This document shows, piece by piece, positions 19,521-32,041 of a stretch of DNA of 64,000 nucleotides; positions within the stretch are counted from its first letter, which is position 1, and every line of letters starts with the position of its first letter. Source of the stretch: an alpha proteobacterium SCGC AAA536-G10 (GTDB lineage: Bacteria; Pseudomonadota; Alphaproteobacteria; Puniceispirillales; Marisalimonadaceae); assembly GCA_000384615.1 (NCBI GenBank), contig ARQU01000007.1:1-64000 (forward strand), given 5' to 3'. Below the pieces are notes generated by a model. It had not been told where the DNA came from and ran no database searches. It worked only from the letters and a program-made list of their open reading frames with translations. The position numbers and the translations under genes are program-made.

Positions 19521-20783
19521 ATGAATAATAACATTTTTGAATATGTAAAAGTTATTAACCAAAAGTCTAAAAAAGCTTTTGATAATATTTCAAGAAGTAG
19601 TTCTAAAGATCGAAATTTGGCTATTTTAAATACCTCTTTAATTATAAAACAAAAAAAAGAAGAAATTCTACAGGCAAATAAGATTGATATAGGAAATGCA
19701 AAGCAAAAAAATCTTACTGATGCATTTGTAGATAGATTATTTCTAAACGATAAAAGAATGAACGATATAATTAATGGCTTAAAAAAAATTGCTGAAATGG
19801 ATGATCCTATTGGAATTGAATTGTCAAGGTGGAAACAACCAAATGGTCTTGATATTTCAAGGATTTCAGTTCCACTTGGTATAATTGGTATTATATATGA
19901 ATCGAGACCAAATGTAACTATTGATGCAGGAAGTCTATGTATAAAATCTGGTAACACAGTGATACTTAGAGGAGGCTCAGATTCAATCAACTCTTCAAAA
20001 ATCTTAACTTCATGTCTCCAAGAGGGATTAATAAGTGCTAACTTACCTGCTGACGCGGTTCAAATGATAGATAATACAGATAGAGAAGCTGTTACAGCAA
20101 TGCTCAGATCTACAGGTCAAATTGATGTTATTATTCCTCGAGGTGGTAAATCTCTTGTTAATAAGGTTCAACAAGAGGCTAAAGTTCCTGTCTTTGCTCA
20201 TCTAGAAGGTATTTGTCATTTGTACATTGATAAGGACGCAGACATAGAAAAAGCAATTAAGATTGTAATTAATTCAAAAATGAGAAGAACCGGTATTTGC
20301 GGGGCTTTAGAAACATTACTTATTGATAAAGAAATTAGCAATAAAGTAGTACCTATTTTAGTTAAAAAATTAATGGAATCTGGTTGTCATATTAAGGGAG
20401 ACTATGAAACAAAAGCTATAGCCGATGAGATTGAATTAGCATCAGAAATTGATTGGGAAACAGAGTATCTAGAAGCAATTTTATCTATTAAAATAGTTAA
20501 TGGAGTATCAGGAGCCATTAATCACATCAATAATTATTCTTCAAATCATACAGAATCAATTATTACAGAAAATAAAATTACTGCTGAAAGTTTTTTATCT
20601 GCAGTAGATAGTGCGATTGTAATGCATAATGCTTCAACTCAATTTGCCGATGGTGGAGAATTTGGCATGGGAGCTGAAATAGGAATTTCAACTGGTAGAA
20701 TACATGCTAGAGGACCTGTAGGCGCTTCTCAATTAACTAGCTTTAAATATATTGTAAGAGGAAAAGATCAAATTCGTGATTGA
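19521..20783 (+). CDS. proA: Glutamate-5-semialdehyde dehydrogenase
   Basis: PLGIIGIIYESRPNVT, VPVFAHLEGICHLYID, ASTQFADGGEFGMGAEIGIST. Confidence 0.97.
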   Translation: MNNNIFEYVKVINQKSKKAFDNISRSSSKDRNLAILNTSLIIKQKKEEILQANKIDIGNAKQKNLTDAFVDRLFLNDKRMNDIINGLKKIAEMDDPIGIELSRWKQPNGLDISRISVPLGIIGIIYESRPNVTIDAGSLCIKSGNTVILRGGSDSINSSKILTSCLQEGLISANLPADAVQMIDNTDREAVTAMLRSTGQIDVIIPRGGKSLVNKVQQEAKVPVFAHLEGICHLYIDKDADIEKAIKIVINSKMRRTGICGALETLLIDKEISNKVVPILVKKLMESGCHIKGDYETKAIADEIELASEIDWETEYLEAILSIKIVNGVSGAINHINNYSSNHTESIITENKITAESFLSAVDSAIVMHNASTQFADGGEFGMGAEIGISTGRIHARGPVGASQLTSFKYIVRGKDQIRD

Positions 20784-21429
20784 AAATGTAAAAGTTAGTT
20801 TCAAAAATAATATACCTAAGTGCTTTTCTTATAAAAGAAGAAAGAAAGTTGGAATTTTAGGCGGATCCTTTAATCCAGCTCATGAGGGTCATATACATAT
20901 TAGTAATACTGCAAGAGTAGCTCTTGGCATTGATGAAGTTTGGTGGCTAGTTGCGCCTCAAAATAGATTGAAATCTAGGATAGAGATGGAGAGTTTTGAA
21001 AAAAGACTAAGTTATGCTAGGTTATTTACAAACAGATATTCCTATATAAAAGTTTTAGATATAGAGGAAAAAAATAAGCTCTATGCTTCTTATATGACAA
21101 TTAATTTTTTAAATATTAAATCCCAAAGAGTTAAATTTATCTGGTTAATGGGTAGTGATATTCTAGATAATTTTAATAAATGGCTTTATCCAACTTCAAT
21201 TGCAAAAAATATGTATGTTGCGGTAATCTCTCGACCTGATTTTTCTAGCTCTTTTCTAAATACTAGACAAACAACCAAGCTCGGTAAGAGAGTAAAAGCT
21301 ACAAAAAGTAAAACTATCTTTCTTAGAAAAAAACCAGTCTGGGTCTTTTTAAAAAACAAACTATTATCAATATCATCTTCTGAAATCAGAAAATCAAATA
21401 ATTTTAATAAAACGGAATTTCAAACATGA
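20776..21429 (+). CDS. nadD: Nicotinate-nucleotide adenylyltransferase
   Basis: GILGGSFNPAHEGHIHIS, LMGSDILDNFNKW, ISSSEIRKS; GTG start overlapping proA. Confidence 0.94.
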   Translation: MIENVKVSFKNNIPKCFSYKRRKKVGILGGSFNPAHEGHIHISNTARVALGIDEVWWLVAPQNRLKSRIEMESFEKRLSYARLFTNRYSYIKVLDIEEKNKLYASYMTINFLNIKSQRVKFIWLMGSDILDNFNKWLYPTSIAKNMYVAVISRPDFSSSFLNTRQTTKLGKRVKATKSKTIFLRKKPVWVFLKNKLLSISSSEIRKSNNFNKTEFQT

Positions 21430-21800
21430 AAAAAATGATACCCCTATCATCTAAACAATTACTAAAGTTTACATTAGAATCATTAGATAACGATAAGGGA
21501 ATAGACATTGTCAGCATTGATCTAATTGGAAGAAGTAGTATAGCTGATTACATGGTTGTGGTTAGTGGAAATACTGTTAGGCAAGTAACAGCGATGGCAA
21601 ATAATTTAATAAAAAAATATAAAGAAATGGGACTTCGTCTTCCATCTCCTGAAGGGATGTCTAATGGTGATTGGGTATTAATTGACGCTAAAGATGTACT
21701 TATTCATATTTTTCGTCCTGAAGTTAGAGATTTTTATAGTTTAGAAAAAATGTGGGTAAAAAAACAAGAAGAAATCTCACCAGATGCATTAGAAAAATAA
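21426..21800 (+). CDS. rsfS: Ribosome silencing factor
   Basis: DIVSIDLIGRSSIADYMVVVSG, WVLIDAKDVLIHIFRPEVRDFYSLEKMW. Confidence 0.95.
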   Translation: MKKMIPLSSKQLLKFTLESLDNDKGIDIVSIDLIGRSSIADYMVVVSGNTVRQVTAMANNLIKKYKEMGLRLPSPEGMSNGDWVLIDAKDVLIHIFRPEVRDFYSLEKMWVKKQEEISPDALEK

Positions 21801-21802
21801 TA

Positions 21803-22252
21803 ATGCAATACATTATTTCAACTATTGGTAAAGCTAAAAATAGTGATGAAGATATAATTACACATAAATATCTTAAAAGAATTAAAAATGTTGAATTAAA
21901 ACAATTTGAAGTCAAAAATAACAGCCCAGAAAAAAAAAGAGATAAGGAAGCTTTAAAGTTAATTAATGCAACACCCAAAAATGGTAAATTAATATTATTA
22001 GACGAAAAAGGTGAAAATTTATCTAGTAATGATCTTGCTAAAATAATATTAAATTGGAGAAATAATAATATAACCAATATAAATTTTGCTATTGGAGGAG
22101 CTTTTGGGAATAGTGAAAAAATTAAAAAAACCGCTGATATAGTAATTGCTTTTGGCCAACTTACTTGGCCACATCAAATGGTGAAAATGATGATTGCAGA
22201 ACAAATATATAGAATAGAAACTATAATTCAAGGACACCCTTATCATAAATAA
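21803..22252 (+). CDS. rlmH: 23S rRNA (pseudouridine1915-N3)-methyltransferase
   Basis: LLDEKGENLSS, FAIGGAFG, C-terminal YRIETIIQGHPYHK; start 21803 rather than 21752. Confidence 0.95.
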   Translation: MQYIISTIGKAKNSDEDIITHKYLKRIKNVELKQFEVKNNSPEKKRDKEALKLINATPKNGKLILLDEKGENLSSNDLAKIILNWRNNNITNINFAIGGAFGNSEKIKKTADIVIAFGQLTWPHQMVKMMIAEQIYRIETIIQGHPYHK

Positions 22253-22275
22253 TTTTTTAAAAGTGAATTTAATTA

Positions 22276-23808
22276 ATGAATGATAATAAAAATAGACCTG
22301 TTGTATTATGTATAATGGATGGATGGGGAATTGATAAAGATTCTGATTTTAATGCTGTAACACTAGCTAAAACACCTAACTTGAATTATTTATCAAAAAA
22401 ATATCCATATTCTACCCTTGAAGCATCTGGAGAACATGTTGGACTACCTCCTGGGCAAGTTGGAAATTCAGAGGTTGGTCACATGAATTTAGGCTCTGGA
22501 AGAGTTGTTTTGCAGACACTTCCAAAGATTAACAAAGCTTTTGCTAATAATGAAATAAGCGACAATAAAAATTTTCAAAATTTTTTATCAAAACATAAAA
22601 AAAATAAAACCGTTCATCTTTTAGGTTTGTGCAGTGATGGTGGAGTTCACTCTCACTCAAATCATATTATTGCTATGTCCAAATTATTGCATGAAAATAA
22701 TATAAGAACTGTAATTCATATATTTTCAGATGGAAGAGATTCCTCCCCTAAACAATTAAATCAGCTAATTAAAAAATTTGAACCATCTCTACCCGATGAT
22801 ATTCAGATCGTTACCCTTATTGGAAGATATTACGCAATGGATAGAGACAATAGATGGGATAGAATAAAAAAGTCTTTTGATCTTATTGCGTATGCCAAAC
22901 ATAAAAGAAAAGTAGCTAATGTTTTAATCGGAATTAAAGAGGCTTATGAAAACAACGAAACAGATGAATTTATTTCACCTACACTAATTGCCGATTATAA
23001 AGGAATACAAGAAGGTGATAGTCTACTTATGATTAATTTTAGAGCTGACCGGGTAAGAGAACTGTTAACAGCATTTTTAGACCCAAATTTTAAAAAATTT
23101 AAAAAGGATGTCAAAACTCCCAAATTATTAAACTGTCTTGGAATGACAGAGTATTCAAAAGAAATTTCAAACTATATGAGCAGTATTTTTATAAAAGAAA
23201 AGATTGAAGATACACTTGGTGAAGTTATTGCAAAAGCAAATTTGAAACAACTTAGGTTAGCAGAAACAGAAAAATATCCTCATGTAACATATTTTTTTAA
23301 TGGTGGAAATGAGACTGTCAATAGAGGGGAAACAAGGATTATGATACCATCACCCAAAGTCTCTACTTATGATTTAAAGCCAGAAATGTCTGCAAAAGAA
23401 GTTGAAAATGAATTAACAAAAGTAATCCAAAAAAAAATCTATGATCTAATAATTATTAACTTTGCTAATCCTGATATGGTTGGTCATACCGGTGATTTGA
23501 AGGCAGCAATTAAAGCTGTTGAAACTGTAGATCATGCGGTAGGGAAAATAAAAAAAGCGTTAGATAAAACTAATGGTTTTATGCTGTTAACATCTGATCA
23601 TGGTAATTGCGAAGTAATGAAAAACTTAGAAACAAAATTACCTCACACCTCTCACACTTGTAATAAGGTCCCCTTAATACTTATCTGTAATAATAACCAT
23701 TTTAAATTAAAAAATGGGAAGCTGGCTGATATCGCTCCTACAATTTTAGATCTAATGTCCCTTCATACTCCAAAAACTATGAATGGCTCGTCTTTGTTAA
23801 TTAAATAA
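22276..23808 (+). CDS. gpmI: 2,3-bisphosphoglycerate-independent phosphoglycerate mutase
   Basis: PVVLCIMDGWGI, GQVGNSEVGHMNLGSGRVV, NFANPDMVGHTG, TSDHGNCE. Confidence 0.97.
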   Translation: MNDNKNRPVVLCIMDGWGIDKDSDFNAVTLAKTPNLNYLSKKYPYSTLEASGEHVGLPPGQVGNSEVGHMNLGSGRVVLQTLPKINKAFANNEISDNKNFQNFLSKHKKNKTVHLLGLCSDGGVHSHSNHIIAMSKLLHENNIRTVIHIFSDGRDSSPKQLNQLIKKFEPSLPDDIQIVTLIGRYYAMDRDNRWDRIKKSFDLIAYAKHKRKVANVLIGIKEAYENNETDEFISPTLIADYKGIQEGDSLLMINFRADRVRELLTAFLDPNFKKFKKDVKTPKLLNCLGMTEYSKEISNYMSSIFIKEKIEDTLGEVIAKANLKQLRLAETEKYPHVTYFFNGGNETVNRGETRIMIPSPKVSTYDLKPEMSAKEVENELTKVIQKKIYDLIIINFANPDMVGHTGDLKAAIKAVETVDHAVGKIKKALDKTNGFMLLTSDHGNCEVMKNLETKLPHTSHTCNKVPLILICNNNHFKLKNGKLADIAPTILDLMSLHTPKTMNGSSLLIK

Positions 23809-23901
23809 ACACTTCTTAAATAAAATTTCTATAGTAGCTACTCTAAATATATTCTATATTGGATTTTAGGAAAATTCATTCAACACAAAGGTAAAGTAAA
23901 A

Positions 23902-25269
23902 ATGATTGCAAAAATCTCTTCTAGTAATAAGAATTTATTTTTACTATTGTTTTTATTTGTAAACTTGTTATTTCTTCCAATTAAATTGGCTGAAGCAGAA
24001 AATCGACATGAAACTTACAAGCAACTCAATCTTTTCGGTGATGTTTTTCAAAGAGTTCAAGAACAATATGTTGAAGAAGTTACTGACAAAAAACTTATTG
24101 AGTCTGCTATTTCAGGAATGTTGCAATCCCTTGACCCACACTCGTCATATTTAAGTCCTGAGTCTTATAAAGATATGCAAGTAAAAACCAAGGGTACTTT
24201 TGGTGGTTTAGGAATAGAAATTACTATGGAAGATGGTGTTGTTAAAGTAGTATCACCTATAGACGATACCCCTGCAGCAAACGCTGGAATGAAATCTGGT
24301 GATTTAATAATTGGTATTAATGGCGAATCAATTAGAGGCTTATCCATAAATGAAGCTGTATCACAACTTCGTGGACCAATTGGGAGCAAAGTTGTAATAA
24401 CAGTCGTACGTGATAAAAAAGACCCTTTTGAAATTGAAATAGTAAGAGACGTTATTAAAATTAGATCTGTTAGACATAACATTATTAAAAACATAGCATA
24501 TATCCGTTTAACTACTTTTTCAGACACAACTACTTCTGGCATGGAAAAGTCTGTAAATGAGATAAAAAAAGAAACTGGAGACAAATTTCAAGGTCTTATA
24601 CTGGACTTAAGAAATAATCCTGGAGGGCTTCTAAATCAATCTATATCAGTCACTGACTCTTTTCTTAATCAAGGCGAAATAGTATCCACACAAGGTAGAA
24701 AGGACGATGATACTTCAAGGATATTCGCTAAAAAGGGAGATATTATAGATGGTAAACCACTTATAGTTTTAATAAATAGTGGTTCTGCTTCTGCAAGTGA
24801 AATTGTAGCAGGAGCTCTTAAAGACCACTCAAGGGCTATAATAGTAGGAACAAGAAGTTTTGGTAAAGGATCGGTTCAATCTATAATACCACTCGCAGGA
24901 AATGGCGCTATGAGACTTACAACCGCAAGATATTATACGCCTAGTGGTATTTCCATTCAAGCTAAAGGTATTGAGCCCGATATTATTGTTGAAGCAGGAA
25001 TAACTGAATCAACAAACAAAAGTTTAGAAAACAGAAGAGAAGAAAATTTAAGAGGCGCATTAGATAAAAAAGAAAACTCCAATGAAAAGAAAAAAGAAAA
25101 TGTAACAGAATTAAGTCCTGTAGAAAAACTTCTTCAAGACAATCAGATTTCTAGAGCAGTTGATCTTATAAGAGGTATTAATCTTTTTAGTAACAATGTT
25201 AAAAACACTTCAACAGCTACAATAAATAAGAAATCAATTTTAAATAAAGTGAGTAATGCTAAAAATTGA
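23902..25269 (+). CDS. ctpA: S41 family C-terminal processing peptidase
   Basis: Signal peptide, PDZ domain, LRNNPGGLL, SASASEIVAGALKD, FGKGSVQ. Confidence 0.94.
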   Translation: MIAKISSSNKNLFLLLFLFVNLLFLPIKLAEAENRHETYKQLNLFGDVFQRVQEQYVEEVTDKKLIESAISGMLQSLDPHSSYLSPESYKDMQVKTKGTFGGLGIEITMEDGVVKVVSPIDDTPAANAGMKSGDLIIGINGESIRGLSINEAVSQLRGPIGSKVVITVVRDKKDPFEIEIVRDVIKIRSVRHNIIKNIAYIRLTTFSDTTTSGMEKSVNEIKKETGDKFQGLILDLRNNPGGLLNQSISVTDSFLNQGEIVSTQGRKDDDTSRIFAKKGDIIDGKPLIVLINSGSASASEIVAGALKDHSRAIIVGTRSFGKGSVQSIIPLAGNGAMRLTTARYYTPSGISIQAKGIEPDIIVEAGITESTNKSLENRREENLRGALDKKENSNEKKKENVTELSPVEKLLQDNQISRAVDLIRGINLFSNNVKNTSTATINKKSILNKVSNAKN

Positions 25270-25781
25270 GCATAAATAAAAATAATATCCCATTATTAGA
25301 ACGACCTTATCGATCTTGTGTTGGGCTTATGGTTTTCAATAAAGACGGAAATATTTTTTGTGGTCAGCGTCTTGATAATAAAGCCGATGCATGGCAGTTG
25401 CCTCAGGGGGGAATAGATGAGGGTGAACTCCCAATAGAAGCCGGCTATAGAGAATTAAGAGAAGAAACTAGTATTAGCAATGTAGAATTTGTTAGTGAAT
25501 ATCCAGAATGGTTAAATTACGACATTCCTTTACCGTTAGCAGATAATTTATGGGAAGGTAAATATAGAGGTCAAACACAAAGATGGCTTTTGTTTTATTT
25601 TTCTGGAAAAGATGAAGAAATAGATATTAATACTAACCATCCAGAATTTAAAAATTGGCTTTGGCTTAATCCTAAACTTTTACCTGAGAAGGCTATTTCT
25701 TTTAAGAAAGATGTATATCAAAAAATTAATAAAATATTTATTCCAATGGTAAGTAATTTTATTTCTACAGGATTACAATGA
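25266..25781 (+). CDS. rppH: RNA pyrophosphohydrolase (Nudix)
   Basis: Nudix box GGIDEGELPIEAGYRELREETSI; TTG start overlapping the ctpA stop. Confidence 0.9.
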   Translation: MSINKNNIPLLERPYRSCVGLMVFNKDGNIFCGQRLDNKADAWQLPQGGIDEGELPIEAGYRELREETSISNVEFVSEYPEWLNYDIPLPLADNLWEGKYRGQTQRWLLFYFSGKDEEIDINTNHPEFKNWLWLNPKLLPEKAISFKKDVYQKINKIFIPMVSNFISTGLQ

Positions 25782-27064
25782 GAAAAATAGAATTTAACCC
25801 TGAAATACTTATTGATAAAGTTTTTTCAATTTTAACTAAAATACAAACTAATTCAGAAAAATTTGACAATATTTTTACTGAACTTTTCGAAGAAGATTTT
25901 CAATTACAATTAAATGAAATAAATCAACTTAAAAATGGTTTGTTAAAAGGTTTAATCATATCTGTTAAAGACTTATTTGATGTCAAAGGTTACAAAACGA
26001 GGGGTGGATCAAAATTTCTTAATCCTGATATATGTCTTGAGGATGCTGAATGTATCTCACTAATTAGGAAAGCTGGTGGCTTGCTTATTGGTCATACCAA
26101 CATGACAGAATTAGCTTACTCAGGATTAGGTATAAATCCACACTATGGAACTCCTTCAAATCCAATATATAAGGGGGCCATACCTGGAGGATCAACATCT
26201 GGAGGAGCTATATCAATATCCCTTGATATTTCAGATATTACAATTGGTACGGATACAGGTGGATCGACAAGAATACCTGCCGCTTTTACAGGAATAACTG
26301 GGTTCAAACCAACTCAAGATGTAATTTCTAGGAAAGGAGCCCTTGTTCTTTCATCTAGCCTAGATAGTGTTGGATTAATGGCAAAAAATGTTGAGCTTTG
26401 TAGGCTTGGTTATGAAGTAATGAAAAATAAGACCAATATTAAAAAGACAAATTTATATGACAAAGAAGCAGATCTTATTATCCCTACAAATTTTGGATTT
26501 GAGGATATAGAACCTCAAATAAAGTCTTCTTTTGATGCTGCAAAACAGAAATTAGCTGAAAATGGTTTTAATGTAGTTGAAATAAATGTGCCGATCCTAG
26601 ACTTATACAAGAAGGTACCTGTATGGCAATTTGCAGCCGTAGAATCTCAAACTGAATATTTTGAGGCGTACAATGACAAAAAACATTTGATGGATCCTAA
26701 TATTCTTAGACGTATGGATAAAGCAAATGATGTGTTGGCAGTTGAGTATAATTTATTACTTAATATAAGAAAAAAATTAATTAAAGAATTTAATATTTTT
26801 TTGAAAAATAATTTTTTACTTTTACCAACAGTAACCATATATCCACCTTTACTTGAAGATTGTAAAAATGAACCATATTATGATGAAGTTAATTTAATTT
26901 CATTAAGAAATACAACCTTAGCCAACTACATGAATGGCTGTAGTATTTCACTACCATATTCAAAATATGATAAACCTATCGGCGTTATGTTGAATGGTAC
27001 CACAAAAAATGACGAAAAACTTTTGAGTATTAGTGCTAAGGTAGAGACTGTTTTATCAAAATAA
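25778..27064 (+). CDS. Amidase (AS signature family)
   Basis: Amidase signature GGSTSGGAISISLDISDITIGTDTGGSTRIPAAFTG. Confidence 0.92.
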   Translation: MRKIEFNPEILIDKVFSILTKIQTNSEKFDNIFTELFEEDFQLQLNEINQLKNGLLKGLIISVKDLFDVKGYKTRGGSKFLNPDICLEDAECISLIRKAGGLLIGHTNMTELAYSGLGINPHYGTPSNPIYKGAIPGGSTSGGAISISLDISDITIGTDTGGSTRIPAAFTGITGFKPTQDVISRKGALVLSSSLDSVGLMAKNVELCRLGYEVMKNKTNIKKTNLYDKEADLIIPTNFGFEDIEPQIKSSFDAAKQKLAENGFNVVEINVPILDLYKKVPVWQFAAVESQTEYFEAYNDKKHLMDPNILRRMDKANDVLAVEYNLLLNIRKKLIKEFNIFLKNNFLLLPTVTIYPPLLEDCKNEPYYDEVNLISLRNTTLANYMNGCSISLPYSKYDKPIGVMLNGTTKNDEKLLSISAKVETVLSK

Positions 27065-27065
27065 A

Positions 27066-27464
27066 CTAGCCAATATTTTCTAATACAGCCTTAATGAAAG
27101 AAGAATTTTTATTAGCTAAATCTGATACACTCTTATCTTCATGATTTTCTTGAGATTTAAAAGCAAGAAGACGTTCTTCAAGCATTTGTTTATTAGCTTT
27201 ATCAATTTTTTCAGCTCTTTCAGCAAGTATAACAACTGATGTTTCATTGATTTCAGCAATACCTCCATCAATCATAATACGTGATGTAAATTTATTGTCA
27301 TTATAAATGTCTATAACCCCCCTCTCAAGAGTGGACATTACTTTAGAATGTCTTGGTAGGGCACCTATTTGACCATCAGATCCTGGTATGACAACCATAT
27401 CAACTGGTTCAGAAACAAGTACCATTGATGGAGTTACTATTTCTAAATTAGTTGTGTCTGACAT
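27066..27464 (-). CDS. atpC: F0F1 ATP synthase subunit epsilon
   Basis: VVIPGSDGQIGALPRHSKVMSTLERG; downstream of atpD. Confidence 0.94.
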   Translation of the reverse strand: MSDTTNLEIVTPSMVLVSEPVDMVVIPGSDGQIGALPRHSKVMSTLERGVIDIYNDNKFTSRIMIDGGIAEINETSVVILAERAEKIDKANKQMLEERLLAFKSQENHEDKSVSDLANKNSSFIKAVLENIG

Positions 27465-27494
27465 TAAAACCTCATCTCAAATAATTAAAATGGA

Positions 27495-29827
<2,333 letters not shown>

Positions 29828-29859
29828 TTTAACCTATTCCTTTTGCATTAACACTATAA

Positions 29860-31395
29860 TTAAGAAAAATTCTTTACTAACTGATCTAGAGTATCTTTAA
29901 GAGATTTTTCTGTATCATCTGAAATTGCTTTGTCTTTTCTAATTGAATCTAAAACCTTAGAACCTTTGGTATTTAATTTTTGCAGAAGTGCTTGTTCGAA
30001 CTCACCTATCTTTTGTGTAGGAATTTGATCTAAATAACCCTTAACACCCGCAAAAATCACAGCTACTTGCTCTTCAACCTCCATTGGTGAATATTGTGAT
30101 TGCTTTAATAATTCAGTTAATCTTTCACCTCTAGATAAAAGTTGTCTAGTAGAAGCATCCATATCAGAAGCAAATTGAGCAAATGCAGCCATTTCTCTGT
30201 ATTGAGCAAGATCTAACTTAATCGTGCCTGCTACTTGTTTCATAGCTTTTATTTGTGCAGCAGATCCAACTCTTGAAACTGATAAACCTACATTCACGGC
30301 CGGTCTAATACCTTTATAAAATAATTCAGTTTCTAAAAAAATCTGACCATCTGTAATTGAGATAACATTAGTTGGTATAAAGGCAGAAACATCTCCTCCC
30401 TGCGTTTCTATTATTGGGAGTGCTGTTAAACTTCCAGACCCATTATCTCCATTTAATTTAGCAGCCCTTTCTAATAAACGAGAATGTAAATAAAATACGT
30501 CACCAGGATAAGCTTCTCTTCCTGGAGGTCTCCTTAAAAGAAGTGACATTTGTCTATATGCAACGGCTTGTTTAGATAAATCATCATATACAACGACTGC
30601 ATGCATCCCATTATCTCTAAAAAACTCACCCATAGCAGCTGCTGAATAAGGTGCTAGAAATTGCATTGGTGCAGGGTCTGAAGCAGTAGCTGCTACCACA
30701 ATTGAATATTCTAGGGCTCCTCTTTCTTCTAAAGTTTTAACAATTTGGGCTACAGTTGATCTCTTTTGGCCAACAGCTACGTATATACAAAATAATTTTT
30801 TAGTATCGTCTTTACCTGCCTTATCATTAGTACTTTTCTGATTTAAAAAGGTATCTATAGCAATAGCTGTCTTGCCAGTTTGTCTGTCACCAATAATAAG
30901 TTCTCTTTGTCCTCTACCAACAGGAATTAATGAATCTATGGCCTTAAGTCCAGTCTGCATTGGCTCACTTACTGATTCTCTTGGCATAATACCAGGGGCC
31001 TTTGACTCAACTCTTGTCCTTTTAACATTTTTTAATGCACCTTTTCCATCAATGGGATTACCTAATGCATCAACCACCCTCCCAAGTAGTCCTTTTCCGA
31101 TAGGAACATCAACAATAGAACCCGTTCGCTTTACAACATCACCTTCTTTAATAGTCTTATCACTTCCAAAGATAACAACACCCACGTTATCTCTTTCTAA
31201 GTTCAAAGCCATTCCAGCAATACCACCAGGAAACTCCACCATTTCACCTGCTTGAACTTGATCTAGACCATGAACTCTAGCTATTCCGTCACCAACAGAT
31301 AAAACTTTACCTACCTCTGTCACTTCAGCTTCTGCTCCAAAGTTTTCAATTTGATCTTTTAATATTGTTGATATTTCTGCTGCACGAATATCCAT
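29860..31395 (-). CDS. atpA: F0F1 ATP synthase subunit alpha
   Basis: [37 protein letters not shown]. Confidence 0.99.
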   Translation of the reverse strand: MDIRAAEISTILKDQIENFGAEAEVTEVGKVLSVGDGIARVHGLDQVQAGEMVEFPGGIAGMALNLERDNVGVVIFGSDKTIKEGDVVKRTGSIVDVPIGKGLLGRVVDALGNPIDGKGALKNVKRTRVESKAPGIMPRESVSEPMQTGLKAIDSLIPVGRGQRELIIGDRQTGKTAIAIDTFLNQKSTNDKAGKDDTKKLFCIYVAVGQKRSTVAQIVKTLEERGALEYSIVVAATASDPAPMQFLAPYSAAAMGEFFRDNGMHAVVVYDDLSKQAVAYRQMSLLLRRPPGREAYPGDVFYLHSRLLERAAKLNGDNGSGSLTALPIIETQGGDVSAFIPTNVISITDGQIFLETELFYKGIRPAVNVGLSVSRVGSAAQIKAMKQVAGTIKLDLAQYREMAAFAQFASDMDASTRQLLSRGERLTELLKQSQYSPMEVEEQVAVIFAGVKGYLDQIPTQKIGEFEQALLQKLNTKGSKVLDSIRKDKAISDDTEKSLKDTLDQLVKNFS

Positions 31396-31946
31396 TAATT
31401 TGTACCTCTCATGGCTATTTCAAGTCTATTAAGTTTAGTTTTAATCGAATTATCGATCATTTTTGAGCCAATTTTGACTATAAGTCCTCCTATTAGAGTT
31501 TCATCAACCTTTGTTGACAAAACTATTTTTTTGACCCCGGTAGCTTCAGATATGGCCGATTCTACTTTACTTTGTTGTGCTTTATCTAATTCAAAAGATG
31601 AAGTAACTTCAGCCTGAACTTCACCAGTAATTCTAGACACTTCAGATAAGAAAACATCTATTATTTCATGTATTAAAAACAATCGACCATTATTAGCTAA
31701 GGTACCACAAAATTTAATGGTTAAACTGTCAGCCTTTGCTTTTTTTAAAATTTTAACAATAGAAGATTGTTTGTTAGCTTTGGTTACAGCAGGTGATGTA
31801 ATCATATTCTGGAATAAATCATTACTTTTTAGTATTCCTTTTAATGATTCAAAGTCTTTAAATATTTTAGATATAATTTTTTTTTCTGTAGCTAACTCAT
31901 GTAAAGCTTTAGCATATCTACCTGATAATCCAGATGATCCGCTCAT
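31395..31946 (-). CDS. atpH: F0F1 ATP synthase subunit delta
   Basis: [15 protein letters not shown]; first gene of atpHAGDC. Confidence 0.94.
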   Translation of the reverse strand: MSGSSGLSGRYAKALHELATEKKIISKIFKDFESLKGILKSNDLFQNMITSPAVTKANKQSSIVKILKKAKADSLTIKFCGTLANNGRLFLIHEIIDVFLSEVSRITGEVQAEVTSSFELDKAQQSKVESAISEATGVKKIVLSTKVDETLIGGLIVKIGSKMIDNSIKTKLNRLEIAMRGTN

Positions 31947-31956
31947 CTTAATATTT

Positions 31957-31983
31957 CCTTATATATAAAATAAAAATATAAGG
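31957..31983 (-). promoter_or_regulatory. Hairpin over the atpH Shine-Dalgarno region
   Basis: CCTTATAT-11 nt-ATATAAGG inverted repeat; minus-strand AAGGA lies in the stem, upstream of the atpH ATG. Confidence 0.4.
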
Positions 31984-31984
31984 A

Positions 31985-32017
31985 TTGCTAACACAGCATT
32001 GATCTCAATGCAAGCAA
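31985..32017 (-). promoter_or_regulatory. Second stem-loop in atpH leader / priA 3' region
   Basis: GCATTGA-TC-TCAATGC perfect inverted repeat inside outer TTGCT/AGCAA pairing; no U-tract. Confidence 0.35.
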
Positions 32018-32041
32018 CAAGGTAGTCATATTAAATTAATT

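Noticed and set aside
19478-19990. 170 aa ORF antisense to proA
   Set aside because: Reverse-frame artefact; the proA product is strongly conserved
23838-23847. Short palindrome AGTAGCTACT upstream of ctpA (approximate position)
   Set aside because: 10 bp palindrome only, no positional link to a recognisable promoter
24165-24584. 139 aa ORF antisense to ctpA
   Set aside because: Shadow ORF of a coding region, no start context or family resemblance
30872-31255. 127 aa ORF antisense to atpA, and 28417..28704 antisense to atpD
   Set aside because: Typical shadow ORFs opposite highly conserved genes
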